Positions 25,636 through 36,058 of a stretch of DNA of 64,000 nucleotides are shown piece by piece (the stretch's first letter is position 1; each line of letters opens with the position of its first letter). The translations under genes and the position numbers were made by a program. The stretch is from Micromonospora globbae. GTDB taxonomy: Bacteria; Actinomycetota; Actinomycetes; Mycobacteriales; Micromonosporaceae. Below the pieces are notes generated by a model that did no database searches, was not told where the DNA came from, and saw only the letters and a list, made by a program, of their open reading frames with translations. The stretch spans positions 1 to 64,000 of the forward strand of contig NZ_RAQQ01000007.1 of assembly GCF_003610785.1 (NCBI RefSeq), read 5' to 3'.

Positions 25636-26301
25636 ATGGCTCTCGGGTACGTCCGCCCGGCGCGTCCGGAAGACGCCGGCGAGATCGCACGCATCCAGCT
25701 CGCGACCTGGCGGGTCGCCTACCGCCGGATCCTGCCCCGGCACGTCCTCGAGAACCTCGACGAGGCGTGGCTGGCGCGGCGGTGGACCGCCGCGGTGCAG
25801 GAGCCGCCGTCGGACGCCCACCGGGTGCTGGTCGCCGTCGAACAGGCCGAGCAATCGTATCTGGTGGGGTTCGTGGCCTCCGGTCCGGCCGACACCGAGG
25901 CGCTCGCACCGAACGAGCCGGCCGACGCGCTGGGCGGCGACGTCGCGGCCGTCACCGACCTGCTGGTGGAGCCGCGCTGGGGCCGGCGGGGGCACGGCAG
26001 CCGGCTGCTCGCCGCCAGCGTGGACCTGTGGCGCGCCGACGGCTTCACGCGGGCGGTGGCGTGGGCGTTCGACGCCGACGCGGCGACCCGGAAGTTCCTC
26101 ACGAGCGCCGGCTGGGAGGCCGACGGCGCGGCCCGCGCCCTCGACGTGGACGACATGCTGGTCCCCCAGCTCCGCCTGCACGTCGCGCTGCCCGCCGAGG
26201 CCGGCTCCGCCGAGACCGTCGATGAGACCTCCGGCGAGACCGGGGCGACGCCCGACGACGGACCGCCCGCGCCGCCGGCCCAGCCGGGGCCGGCGGACTA
26301 G
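25636..26301 (+). CDS. GNAT family N-acetyltransferase
   Basis: A 221-residue acetyltransferase: the opening YVRPARPEDAGEIARIQLAT, the acetyl-CoA motif EPRWGRRGHGSRLL and an AVAWAFDADAATRKFLTSAGW segment that matches beta-strand 5 of GNATs. The last 35 residues form an acidic, proline-rich tail (GATPDDGPPAPPAQPGPAD). Substrate unknown. No Shine-Dalgarno sequence precedes ATG 25636 and a -10-like TAGGCT lies eight bases upstream, so a leaderless mRNA is probable. A terminator hairpin follows the stop. Confidence 0.82.
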   Translation: MALGYVRPARPEDAGEIARIQLATWRVAYRRILPRHVLENLDEAWLARRWTAAVQEPPSDAHRVLVAVEQAEQSYLVGFVASGPADTEALAPNEPADALGGDVAAVTDLLVEPRWGRRGHGSRLLAASVDLWRADGFTRAVAWAFDADAATRKFLTSAGWEADGAARALDVDDMLVPQLRLHVALPAEAGSAETVDETSGETGATPDDGPPAPPAQPGPAD

Positions 26302-26308
26302 GCCCCGG

Positions 26309-26339
26309 CCGCCGCGCCGGCCGCGAGCCGGCGCGGCGG
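26309..26339. terminator. Hairpin between convergent genes
   Basis: CCGCCGCGCCGGC (26309-26321) and GCCGGCGCGGCGG (26327-26339) are perfect 13-bp arms with a five-base loop, filling the gap between the stops of the GNAT gene and the sugar permease. Confidence 0.75.
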
Positions 26340-26341
26340 GG

Positions 26342-27232
26342 TCAGCCCTTGTCGGAGCCGTCGTTGGCGTCCCGGACGAAGTAGCGCTGGAACACCACGA
26401 AGAGGACCGCCACGGGGATGGTGGCCAGCAGGGCGGCACCGAGCTTGAGCGGGTACTGGCTGCCCTTGCCCAGCGAGCCGCTGACCAGGTCGGCGAGGCC
26501 GCGCGGGAGGGTGAACAGGTCCGGGTCCTGCACCGCCACGAGGCTGTGCGGGAACTCGTTCCAGGAGCCCTGGAACGACAGGATGGTGAGCGTGATCAGC
26601 GCCGGCTTCGCCATCGGCAGCACCACCGACCAGAAGGTCCGGAACACGCTCGCCCCGTCGATGCGGGCCGCCTCCTCGACGCTCACCGGGATCGACTCGA
26701 AGAACTGCTTCATGATGAAGATCCCGGCCGCGTCGGCGAGCAGCGGCACGATGAGCCCGGTGTAGCTGTTGTAGATGCCGAGCTGGTTGAGCACCAGGAA
26801 CTTCGGGATCAGCAGCACGACCGGGGGCACGGCCATGACGGCGACCACCGCCGCGAACAGGCCGGCGCGCCCCCGGAACCGCAGTCGGGCCAGCGCGTAC
26901 CCGGCCAGCGAGTCGAAGAACACCCGGCCCACCGTGACCAGCACGGTGACCAGCAGCGAGTTGCCGAGCCAGAGCGGGAAGTTGGTGCCCGCGAAGATCC
27001 GCTCGAACCCGGCCAGCGACACCGGGTCGGGGATCGGCGAGAGCGGGTTGGCGGCCGCGTCCGGCTCGGTCTTGAAGGAGTTGCCGAGCTGGATCACGAA
27101 CGGGTAGAGGAAGACCAGCCCGAAGAAGACCAGGACGGCGTACCCCAGGATGCGGGAGACCAGCGCGCGGGGGTCGCGGCGCCGGCGCGGCGCGGGCACC
27201 GCGACCGGCGGCCGGTCGGTCAGCACGGCCAT
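26342..27232 (-). CDS. Sugar ABC transporter permease (MalG-type)
   Basis: A 296-residue CUT1 permease with six membrane helices and the EAA motif SVEEAARIDGASVFRTFWSV, which docks the ATPase. The N-terminus (MAVLTDRPPVAVPAPRRRRD) is cytoplasmic and basic. With the preceding permease and binding protein it forms a carbohydrate importer. No ATPase gene follows; CUT1 systems of Streptomyces-like bacteria usually share the MsiK ATPase encoded elsewhere. It is the last gene of the operon, one base after the previous stop. Confidence 0.93.
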   Translation of the reverse strand: MAVLTDRPPVAVPAPRRRRDPRALVSRILGYAVLVFFGLVFLYPFVIQLGNSFKTEPDAAANPLSPIPDPVSLAGFERIFAGTNFPLWLGNSLLVTVLVTVGRVFFDSLAGYALARLRFRGRAGLFAAVVAVMAVPPVVLLIPKFLVLNQLGIYNSYTGLIVPLLADAAGIFIMKQFFESIPVSVEEAARIDGASVFRTFWSVVLPMAKPALITLTILSFQGSWNEFPHSLVAVQDPDLFTLPRGLADLVSGSLGKGSQYPLKLGAALLATIPVAVLFVVFQRYFVRDANDGSDKG

Positions 27233-27233
27233 G

Positions 27234-28355
27234 TCAGGACCCTTCCGGTGCGCGTCGACGCCACCAGCGCCGGCGGCGCCCCACCGGGTCGCGGTCGGCC
27301 ATGATCCGGCGCTGGATCAACGTGAGCACGATGATGATCAGGAACAGCACGAACGAGATGGCCGCGCCGGAGCCGTAGTCGAAGTCGCGGAACGCGGTCC
27401 GGTACGACAGGTACGCCGGGGTGAGGGTGGTCTTGGCCGGGTCGCCCTGGCTCATGACGTACACCTGGTCGAAGACCTGCCACGAGCCGATGAGGCCGAG
27501 CGTGACCACCAGGAACGTGGTCGGCTTGATCAGGGGCAGGGTGACGTGGCGGAACCGCTGCCAGCGGCTCGCGCCGTCGAGCGTGCTGGCCTCGTCCAAC
27601 GCCACCGGGACGTTCTGGAGGGCGGCCAGGAACATCAGCATGAACGTGCCGGAGGTCGTCCAGACGACCAGCGTGATGATCGACACCATGGCCACGCTCG
27701 GGCCGGAGAGCCAGTCCCACCAGCTCAGGCCGAACGGTCCCCCGCCGGTCAGGGCGGCCGGCGGGTCGTCGACCCCGACCGCGCCGAGCAGCAGGTGCAG
27801 GACGCCGCGGGAGTCGGCGAACCACTGCGGCCCGTCGATGCCGAAGAGGCCGAGCAGCCTGTTCACCGCGCCGGAGTTGGCGAACAGGAACAGGAAGACC
27901 ACGCTGATCGCGACCGAGCTGGTGACCGAGGGGAAGTAGAAGGCGCTGCGGAAGAAGCTCTTCCCCTTGAGCATCCGGTTGTTCACCACGAGCGCGAGGC
28001 CGAGGGCCAGCACGGTCTGCGCCGGCACCACGATCCCCACGTAGTAGATGTTGTTGCGGATGCTCGTCATGAAGTCGCGGCGGTCCAGCCCGTCCTCGGT
28101 GAAGAGGCGGGTGTAGTTCTCCGTCCCCACGAACGGCACGTCGCGGGTGAACGGGCTGCCCTGGCCGTTCCAGTCGGTGAGGCTCACCCAGAGCGCCATG
28201 AGGATCGGCAGCAGCAGGAAGAGCCCGAGGATCACGACGACCGGAGCGACGAACAGCCAGCCGGCGAGGTTCTCGTTCCCCCGCGTACCGCCGCGGCGGC
28301 GGCGCGACGGGCCGGCCGGCGTGGTGGCCGGCGCGGCGAGCGCCTCTGTTGCCAT
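27234..28355 (-). CDS. Sugar ABC transporter permease (MalF-type)
   Basis: A 373-residue CUT1 permease. A long second extracytoplasmic region (about residues 160-230, with the segment QWFADSRGVLHLLLGAVGVDD) resembles the enlarged P2 loop of MalF-type subunits. The EAA motif is LDEASTLDGASRWQRFRHVT. Six to seven hydrophobic helices. The C-terminus is very basic (VGRRRRWWRRRAPEGS). ATG 28355 lies 65 bases after the binding-protein stop, and a strong hairpin in that gap probably lowers permease expression relative to the binding protein. Confidence 0.92.
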   Translation of the reverse strand: MATEALAAPATTPAGPSRRRRGGTRGNENLAGWLFVAPVVVILGLFLLLPILMALWVSLTDWNGQGSPFTRDVPFVGTENYTRLFTEDGLDRRDFMTSIRNNIYYVGIVVPAQTVLALGLALVVNNRMLKGKSFFRSAFYFPSVTSSVAISVVFLFLFANSGAVNRLLGLFGIDGPQWFADSRGVLHLLLGAVGVDDPPAALTGGGPFGLSWWDWLSGPSVAMVSIITLVVWTTSGTFMLMFLAALQNVPVALDEASTLDGASRWQRFRHVTLPLIKPTTFLVVTLGLIGSWQVFDQVYVMSQGDPAKTTLTPAYLSYRTAFRDFDYGSGAAISFVLFLIIIVLTLIQRRIMADRDPVGRRRRWWRRRAPEGS

Positions 28356-28383
28356 CTCCCCCTCCCCCTTCCGGGAGGTGCGG

Positions 28384-28413
28384 GGAGGGGCCCCGGGTCG
28401 GCGGGGCCCCTCC
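28384..28413 (-). terminator. Intercistronic hairpin after the binding-protein gene
   Basis: GGAGGGGCCCC (28384-28394) and GGGGCCCCTCC (28403-28413) are perfect 11-bp arms. Placed between the binding protein and the permeases of one operon, it is more likely a partial terminator or RNA stabiliser than an operon end. Confidence 0.65.
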
Positions 28414-28420
28414 TCCCACC

Positions 28421-29668
28421 TCAGCCGCCGAGCGCCGCCGTGGCGTTCTTGTCGAAGTTCGCCAGGATCGTCTTCGGGTCACCGGTGGCCAGGCCCTGGA
28501 GGCCGGCTTCGAGGTCCCGCAGGACGCTGTCCATCTTGGGGGCGTTCACCGGGCCCTGGGCGAACGCGGCGCCGTCGATGAACGGCTTGTCGTTCGGGAA
28601 GGCGCTGGTGTACTGCTCGCGGACGGACTCCCGCGACGGCATGACCCCGAACGCCTTCGCGAAGGCCATCTGCTGCTCGCCGCTGGTCATCGCCTCGACG
28701 AACTTGATGGCCTGCTCCTTGTACTTCGACTTCGCGGCGATGCCCCAGCACTGGGTGAAGGACAGGGTGCCCTGCCCCTTCGGCCCGGCGGGCAGCGGGA
28801 CGACCTTGTACTTCACGTTCGGGAAGTCGTTCTGCAGCGCGCCCTTGATCCAGTTGCCCTCGATGGTCATGACGGCCTTGCCCTTGCCGAACGCCTCGCC
28901 GGACCAGCCGGCGTCCAGCTGCTTCGGGTACTGGGCGAGGCCCTTGGTGAGCAGGTCCTTCACGTACTGGAGGGCGGCCACGTTCTCCGGCGTGTCGGCG
29001 GTCGGCCGCGTGCCGTCCTCGCTCATCAGCCAGCCGCCGTTCTGCACCAGGAAGGCGCCGATCCGGTCGCGGGTGTCGCCCAGCGCCAGCGGCACCTGCC
29101 CCTTCGCCTTGATCTTCTGGGCGGTGGCGGTCAGCTGGTCCCAGGTGGTCGGGATGTCGGCGTCGGTGAGGCCGGCCTTCGCCCACAGGTCGGTGTTGAT
29201 CTGCAGGGCGAGGGTGGAGAAGTCCTTGGGTGCGCAGTAGAGCTTGCCGTTGTAGGTGAACGTCGTGCGCAGGCTCTCGTAGAAGTCACCGTTGTTGCTG
29301 ATCTTGTCGCCGTACGGCTCCAGCGCGCCGACGCTCGCGTAGTCGGCGAACCGGGAGGCGTCCACGTAGAACACGTCCGGCGGGGTGCCGCCGGCGAGGG
29401 CCTGGCCGAGCTGCTGGGTGAGGTCCTGCGCCGGCGTGACGGTCGCCGTGTTGCCGGAACCGCTGGCCCACTTCGCGGCGGCGTCCTGCACCGCCTTGGT
29501 CTCCGCGTCGCCGGACGAGCCGATCAGGATCTGGAGGTTGGCCGGACCGTTGGACTGTGCGGTCTCGCCGGAGTTGTCGTCGAAGCCGCTGCCGCACGCG
29601 GCGGAGCCGAGCAGGGCGACGGCGGCGAGGCCGGCCACCGCCGCCCGGGTGAGGGTTCGAGATGCCAT
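28421..29668 (-). CDS. Carbohydrate ABC transporter binding lipoprotein
   Basis: A 415-residue family 1 solute-binding protein. The signal peptide (MASRTLTRAAVAGLAAVALL) ends in the lipobox LLGSAAC, so Cys25 should be lipid-anchored outside the membrane. Mature features include FYVDASRFADYASVGALEPY, AIKFVEAMTSGEQQMAFAK and GVMPSRESV, as in maltose- and oligosaccharide-binding proteins. It starts 24 bases after lacI, so it is controlled from the lacI promoter. The ligand cannot be read from sequence. The neighbouring debranching-type enzyme suggests an alpha-glucan oligosaccharide. Confidence 0.93.
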   Translation of the reverse strand: MASRTLTRAAVAGLAAVALLGSAACGSGFDDNSGETAQSNGPANLQILIGSSGDAETKAVQDAAAKWASGSGNTATVTPAQDLTQQLGQALAGGTPPDVFYVDASRFADYASVGALEPYGDKISNNGDFYESLRTTFTYNGKLYCAPKDFSTLALQINTDLWAKAGLTDADIPTTWDQLTATAQKIKAKGQVPLALGDTRDRIGAFLVQNGGWLMSEDGTRPTADTPENVAALQYVKDLLTKGLAQYPKQLDAGWSGEAFGKGKAVMTIEGNWIKGALQNDFPNVKYKVVPLPAGPKGQGTLSFTQCWGIAAKSKYKEQAIKFVEAMTSGEQQMAFAKAFGVMPSRESVREQYTSAFPNDKPFIDGAAFAQGPVNAPKMDSVLRDLEAGLQGLATGDPKTILANFDKNATAALGG

Positions 29669-29692
29669 CGGTTCTCCTGTTCGGGGGATGGG

Positions 29693-30685
29693 TTACGCGG
29701 TGTGCCGGAGCACCAGCGAGGGCTGGAGCAGCACGGGGGCAGGGGTCTGCTGGTCGCCGTCGAGGACCGCGGTGAGCAGGTCCACGCAGCGGGCGGCCGC
29801 GTCGCCGAGCGGCTGGCTGACGCTGGTCAGCCCCACGGCGGCGGCGACCGGGGTGTCGTCGAAGCCGACCACCGCGACGGGCGGGTCGGCCGCGCGTACG
29901 GCCTGGAGGGCGCCCAGGGCGAGCGAGTCGCTGGCGCAGACCACGGCGGTCGGCGGCGCGTCGGTGGCGAGCAGGTCGCGCATCGACCGCTCGCCCTCGG
30001 CGATGCCGTCCTCGGTCTCCCGGTCCAGCCCGGTCGGGTCGATCCCGGCCGCGCGCAGGGCCTCCCGCCATCCGGCGCGCCGGTCGTCGCCGACGCCGGA
30101 GCCCGCGGGCCAGCCGAGGAAGCCGATCCGCCGGTGGCCGCGCGCCAGCAGGTGGCCGGTGGCGCGGCCCGTGCCGGCCGCGCCGTCGACGTCGACCCAC
30201 GGGTGCGCCTCCGGGTCGTCCCACGGGCGGCCGAACGTCACGAACGCCACGCCCCGCTCGGCCAGCCAGGCCGTGCGGGGGTCGCCGTGGTGGGTGCCGG
30301 TGAGCACGAAGCCGTCCAGGTCGTACGCGCTGAGCAGGTCGTCGTACGCGGCGATCTCCCGCGCGGTGTCGCTGGCCGTGTAGAGCATCGTGCGGTAGCC
30401 GGCCGCCTCCGCGGTCTCGGTGAGGCCGTGCAGGAAGCGGTCGAGCACCGAGCCGTTGATCCCGTCCCGGGTCGGCTCGATGCGGACGGCGATCAGCCGG
30501 GAACGGCCGGTGCGCATCTGCCGGGCGGCCTGGCTGGCCCGGTAGCCCAGGGCGGCGATCGCCTCCTGGACGCGCTGCCGGGTCTCCTCCCGCACGATGT
30601 GCGGGGCGTTGAGCACGTTGGACACCGTCTGGCGGCTCACGCGGGCGTGCCGGGCCACCGTAGCGATGGTCACCTTTTCGGCCAC
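29693..30685 (-). CDS. LacI family transcriptional repressor
   Basis: A 330-residue LacI/GalR regulator. The N-terminal helix-turn-helix reads VTIATVARHARVSRQTVSNV, followed by the hinge helix with ALGYRASQAARQM. The rest is a periplasmic-binding-protein-like effector domain (VVGFDDTPVAAAVGLTSVSQ). GTG 30685 follows GAGAGGGA. It is the first gene of the transporter operon and divergent from the debranching-type gene. Two TTGAACGATC sites in the intergenic region are its probable operators, giving autoregulation and joint control of both transcripts. Confidence 0.93.
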   Translation of the reverse strand: MAEKVTIATVARHARVSRQTVSNVLNAPHIVREETRQRVQEAIAALGYRASQAARQMRTGRSRLIAVRIEPTRDGINGSVLDRFLHGLTETAEAAGYRTMLYTASDTAREIAAYDDLLSAYDLDGFVLTGTHHGDPRTAWLAERGVAFVTFGRPWDDPEAHPWVDVDGAAGTGRATGHLLARGHRRIGFLGWPAGSGVGDDRRAGWREALRAAGIDPTGLDRETEDGIAEGERSMRDLLATDAPPTAVVCASDSLALGALQAVRAADPPVAVVGFDDTPVAAAVGLTSVSQPLGDAAARCVDLLTAVLDGDQQTPAPVLLQPSLVLRHTA

Positions 30686-30702
30686 AAAATCCCTCTCGCC
30701 GT

Positions 30703-30746
30703 CTTGAACGATCCAAATTGGATACGGCAGGATTAGATCGTTCAAG
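30703..30746. promoter_or_regulatory. Paired LacI-type operators in the divergent region
   Basis: CTTGAACGATC (30703-30713) and its exact inverse GATCGTTCAAG (30736-30746) flank a 22-base spacer. Each belongs to a half-symmetric site with the central CG typical of LacI operators (TTGAACGATCCAA and TTGAACGATCTAA). The CG centres are 30 bp apart, close to three helical turns. The right copy could also supply a -35 (TTGAAC) for the lacI operon. Confidence 0.65.
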
Positions 30747-30829
30747 TTTCTGGAATGTTTCGCACTCTGCACCGCCGCTAACGACTTGTCAAGACGTCGT
30801 TGCTCAGCTACAGGATCTGGAGCCCCATC

Positions 30830-32950
30830 GTGACCGAACGCCACCTGCAACCCCTGCTGCACGAACTGGTGGGGGCCGTCCTCGCCCCCACGAGCGCGCT
30901 GGGGGACGCGGCCGGGCAGATCCGCCCGACCGGGGTCCAGGGCGTCTTCCACGCCGACGCCCGGGTGCTCTCCCGGGCCGAACTGCGGGTCGACGACCAG
31001 GAACCGGAGGGACTGACCCGGGGGCCCGCCGGCCCGCACGGCGTCCGCTTCGTCGGACTGGCGCGGTGGCTCGGCGACCCGGGCGCCGACCCGACCGTCC
31101 GCGTCGAACGGCTCCGCCGGGTCACCCCGCGCGGGCTCACCGAGGAGATGCGGGTCGTCTCCACGGCGGCCACGGCCGTACGCGCCACCGTCAGCGTCGA
31201 CCTCGGCTGCGACCTGGCCCCCATCGAGGTCGTCAAGTCCGGCGGCACGACCGAACCGCTGCCCGCCAAGAGCGGCGAGCCCGGCCAGTTGGTCTGGTCG
31301 GCGGCCGGCATCACGGTCACGGCGACCGGCGAGGGCGCCACGGCCGAGGCCAGCGGCGACCGGGCCACCACGCCCCGGCTGAGCTGGCCGGTCGCGCTGC
31401 CACCCCGCGGCGAGGCGGTGCTGCGCTGGCGGCTCGCCGTCGACGACCCGCGCGCCGTGGTCGTCTGCCCGCCCGGCGAGCCCACCTGGTCCCGGCCCGC
31501 CCTGCGCGCCGACGACCGGCGGTTGGTCCGTCTCCTCGACCGCAGCCTGGACGACCTGCGCGGCCTCCGGCTGGCCGAGACGGGCGCGCCGCACGACGTC
31601 TTCCTCGGCGCCGGGGTGCCCTGGTTCCTCACGCTCTTCGGGCGGGACAGCCTCTGGGCCGCCCGGATGATGCTGCCCCTCGGCACCGACCTGGCCGCCG
31701 GCACGCTCCGGGTGCTCGCGCGCCGGCAGGGTGTCCGGGTCGACCCCGCCACCGGCGAGGCGCCCGGCAAGATCCTGCACGAACTGCGCCGCCACGAGTT
31801 CGCCCCGGGCGCCGGGCTGCGGCTGCCGCCCGCGTACTACGGCACGGTCGACGCCACCATGCTCTGGATCAACCTGCTGCACGACGCCTGGCGCTGGGGC
31901 CTCCCGGCGCACGAGGTCGAGCCGCTGCTACCGCACCTGGAGGCGGCCCTGAACTGGCTCGCCGCGCACGCCGACGCCGACGGCGACGGGCTCGTCGAGT
32001 ACGTCGACAGCACCGGGCACGGCCTCGCCAACCAGGGCTGGAAGGACTCCGGGGACGCCGTCCGGTTCCGCGACGGCCGCCTCGCCGCGCCGCCGATCGT
32101 GCTCGCCGAGGTCCAGGGGTACGCCCACGAGGCCGCCGTCAACGGGGCCGCCCTGCTGGACGCGTTCGGCCGCCCGGGCGGGGACCGCTGGCGCGCGTAC
32201 GCCGAGGAGCTGGCCGGCCGGTTCCGGGCGGCGTTCTGGGTCGACGGGCCGTACGGGCCGCAACCGGCACTCGCGCTGGACCGGGACAAGCGGCCGGTCG
32301 ACTCGCTGACCAGCAACATCGGCCACCTCGTCGGCACCGGCCTGCTCAGCGGCGAGGAGGAGGCGCAGGTGGCCCGGTTGCTGCGGACCGAGGCGCTGGC
32401 CGGCGGGTTCGGGCTGCGCACCATGTCCACCGACGACGCCGGGTTCAGCCCGCTGTCGTACCACTGCGGGTCGATCTGGACCCACGACACGGCCATCGTG
32501 CTCGCCAACCTGGCCCGGGCCGGATTCCGGGAGGCCGCGCTCGGCCTGGCCGACGGGCTGCTCGGCGCGGCCGAGGCGTTCGACTACCGCCTGCCCGAGC
32601 TGTACGGCGGGGACGACCGGTCGCTGCTCGGCCGGCCCACGCCGTACCCGGCGGCGTGCCACCCGCAGGCGTGGGCCGCGGCCGGGGCCGTGCTGCTGCT
32701 CCAGGCGGCCGCCGGGCTCTACCCCGACGTGCCCGGCGGCACGGTCCGGCTCGCGCCGCTGGCCGGCCCGGAACTGGGCGCGGTCGCGGCGGAGCACCTG
32801 ACGGTGGCCGGCGCCCGGGTGGCGGTCACCGTGGACCGTGCCGGCCACCCCACCGTCACCGGCCTCCCGGCCGACCTGACCGTGGTCCCGCCGACGCCGT
32901 CCGTCCCCACCCCCCGCCGGTCCCCCACCGACCACCCCACCAAGGCCTGA
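30830..32950 (+). CDS. Glycogen-debranching-type glycoside hydrolase
   Basis: A 706-residue protein with the bacterial glycogen-debranching N-terminal beta domain (GVQGVFHADARVLSRAEL, about residues 30-210) and an (alpha/alpha)6 toroid of the amylo-alpha-1,6-glucosidase/MGH1 type. Key stretches are PWFLTLFGRDSLWAARMM, GTVDATMLWINLLHDAW, LANQGWKDSGDAVR and SYHCGSIWTHDTAI, with acidic residues (GRDS, WKDSGD) in the expected catalytic places. No signal peptide, so it acts inside the cell on an imported oligosaccharide. Start GTG 30830 behind GGAG; a TTG at 30800 is less likely. It is divergent from the lacI operon. Confidence 0.85.
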   Translation: MTERHLQPLLHELVGAVLAPTSALGDAAGQIRPTGVQGVFHADARVLSRAELRVDDQEPEGLTRGPAGPHGVRFVGLARWLGDPGADPTVRVERLRRVTPRGLTEEMRVVSTAATAVRATVSVDLGCDLAPIEVVKSGGTTEPLPAKSGEPGQLVWSAAGITVTATGEGATAEASGDRATTPRLSWPVALPPRGEAVLRWRLAVDDPRAVVVCPPGEPTWSRPALRADDRRLVRLLDRSLDDLRGLRLAETGAPHDVFLGAGVPWFLTLFGRDSLWAARMMLPLGTDLAAGTLRVLARRQGVRVDPATGEAPGKILHELRRHEFAPGAGLRLPPAYYGTVDATMLWINLLHDAWRWGLPAHEVEPLLPHLEAALNWLAAHADADGDGLVEYVDSTGHGLANQGWKDSGDAVRFRDGRLAAPPIVLAEVQGYAHEAAVNGAALLDAFGRPGGDRWRAYAEELAGRFRAAFWVDGPYGPQPALALDRDKRPVDSLTSNIGHLVGTGLLSGEEEAQVARLLRTEALAGGFGLRTMSTDDAGFSPLSYHCGSIWTHDTAIVLANLARAGFREAALGLADGLLGAAEAFDYRLPELYGGDDRSLLGRPTPYPAACHPQAWAAAGAVLLLQAAAGLYPDVPGGTVRLAPLAGPELGAVAAEHLTVAGARVAVTVDRAGHPTVTGLPADLTVVPPTPSVPTPRRSPTDHPTKA

Positions 32951-32995
32951 CCCCGCCGGTCCCCAGCGGCCACCCGGCCGACGCCGGACCTCGTC

Positions 32996-33050
32996 GATCA
33001 TGAGGTTGTTGTCGCCCGCCTCGGCGTGTCGCGACAACAACTTCATGATC
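32996..33050. repeat. Dispersed GATCATGAGGTTG hairpin, copy 3
   Basis: GATCATGAGGTTGTTGTCGC (32996-33015) pairs with GCGACAACAACTTCATGATC (33031-33050) over 20 bp with one position that becomes G-U in RNA; loop 15. It lies between convergent genes, and its right arm overlaps the stop of the GNAT gene by two bases, so it can terminate both. Confidence 0.85.
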
Positions 33051-33531
33051 ACCGGGGCTCGGGGAGGGTGAGTTCGGTGACCACCTCGTCGTCCTCCATC
33101 GCTCCCGTCGGGCGGAAGCCGAGGGCCGTGTAGAGGGCGGCGGCGGCCGTGTTCGCCGGGTGGTACGACAGCCGTACCGGCGGGTTGCCCTCCCGCGCCG
33201 CGAGCCAACCCGCCAGGGTGGCCACGGTCGCCCGGCCGATCCCCCGGCCCTGCTCGGCGGCGTCGATCATCATGCCGCCGATCCAGTGCGAGCCGTCGTC
33301 GTCCACGCCCCACATGACGTGCCCCACGACGGTCTCGTCCGCGTACACCGCGAGCGACGTCCACACCCCGGTCCGCATGCTGAGCAGCAGGTACCGGGCG
33401 GCCAGGGCAGGCACCCAGGCACGCTGGTCGTCCCGGGGCGCGACGTCGGCCACCGCCCGCCAGTTGTCGTCGTCGACGGGGCGCAGGGTGATGGCGCGTC
33501 CGTCCCGGTCACGGCCTCCCGCATCGATCAT
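33049..33531 (-). CDS. GNAT family N-acetyltransferase
   Basis: A 160-residue GNAT of the streptothricin/spermidine-acetyltransferase-like group: ITLRPVDDDNWRAVADVAP at the start, IGGMMIDAAEQGRGIGRATV (acetyl-CoA loop GRGIGRA) and NTAAAALYTALGFRPTG. The N-terminus DAGGRDRDGRA is unusual. Substrate unknown. Its stop codon is within the hairpin at 32996-33050. Confidence 0.85.
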   Translation of the reverse strand: MIDAGGRDRDGRAITLRPVDDDNWRAVADVAPRDDQRAWVPALAARYLLLSMRTGVWTSLAVYADETVVGHVMWGVDDDGSHWIGGMMIDAAEQGRGIGRATVATLAGWLAAREGNPPVRLSYHPANTAAAALYTALGFRPTGAMEDDEVVTELTLPEPR

Positions 33532-33596
33532 CCGGGCAGCCTAGGGGGCACCCGGCCAACCGGCGACCGGCTTTCCGCGCCACCCCACCGCCCCAA

Positions 33597-33691
33597 CGCG
33601 CCGCCACGCCGCCGGGCCGCCGCGCCATCGCGCCGCCACGCCGCCGGGCCGCCGCGCCATCGCGCCGCCGGGCCGCCGGGCCGCCGCGCCG
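33597..33691. repeat. 32-bp tandem repeat ending at the dapB stop codon
   Basis: Two identical 32-bp units (33597-33628 and 33629-33660, each beginning CGCGCCGCCACGCCGCCGGG) and a degenerate third copy (33661-33691) lie directly against the dapB stop at 33692. The DNA uses only GCC/CGC-like words apart from the CAT at each unit end. It fills most of the gap between the GNAT start and dapB. Confidence 0.85.
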
Positions 33692-35984
<2,293 letters not shown>

Positions 35985-36058
35985 TTCGACGAGGGGTGGG
36001 TGGTACGGACGAACCGGCCGGACGGCGCCCGTCGGGGCACCGGCCGGCCGGTCGGTGA

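Noticed and set aside
30780..30801. AACGAC ... GTCGTT dyad before the debranching-type gene as a third LacI operator
   Set aside because: Only six-base arms match and the core does not share the TTGAACGATC motif.
33597..33691. Considered as a CRISPR array
   Set aside because: Units adjoin without unique spacers and consist of GCC/CGC words, so it is a minisatellite.
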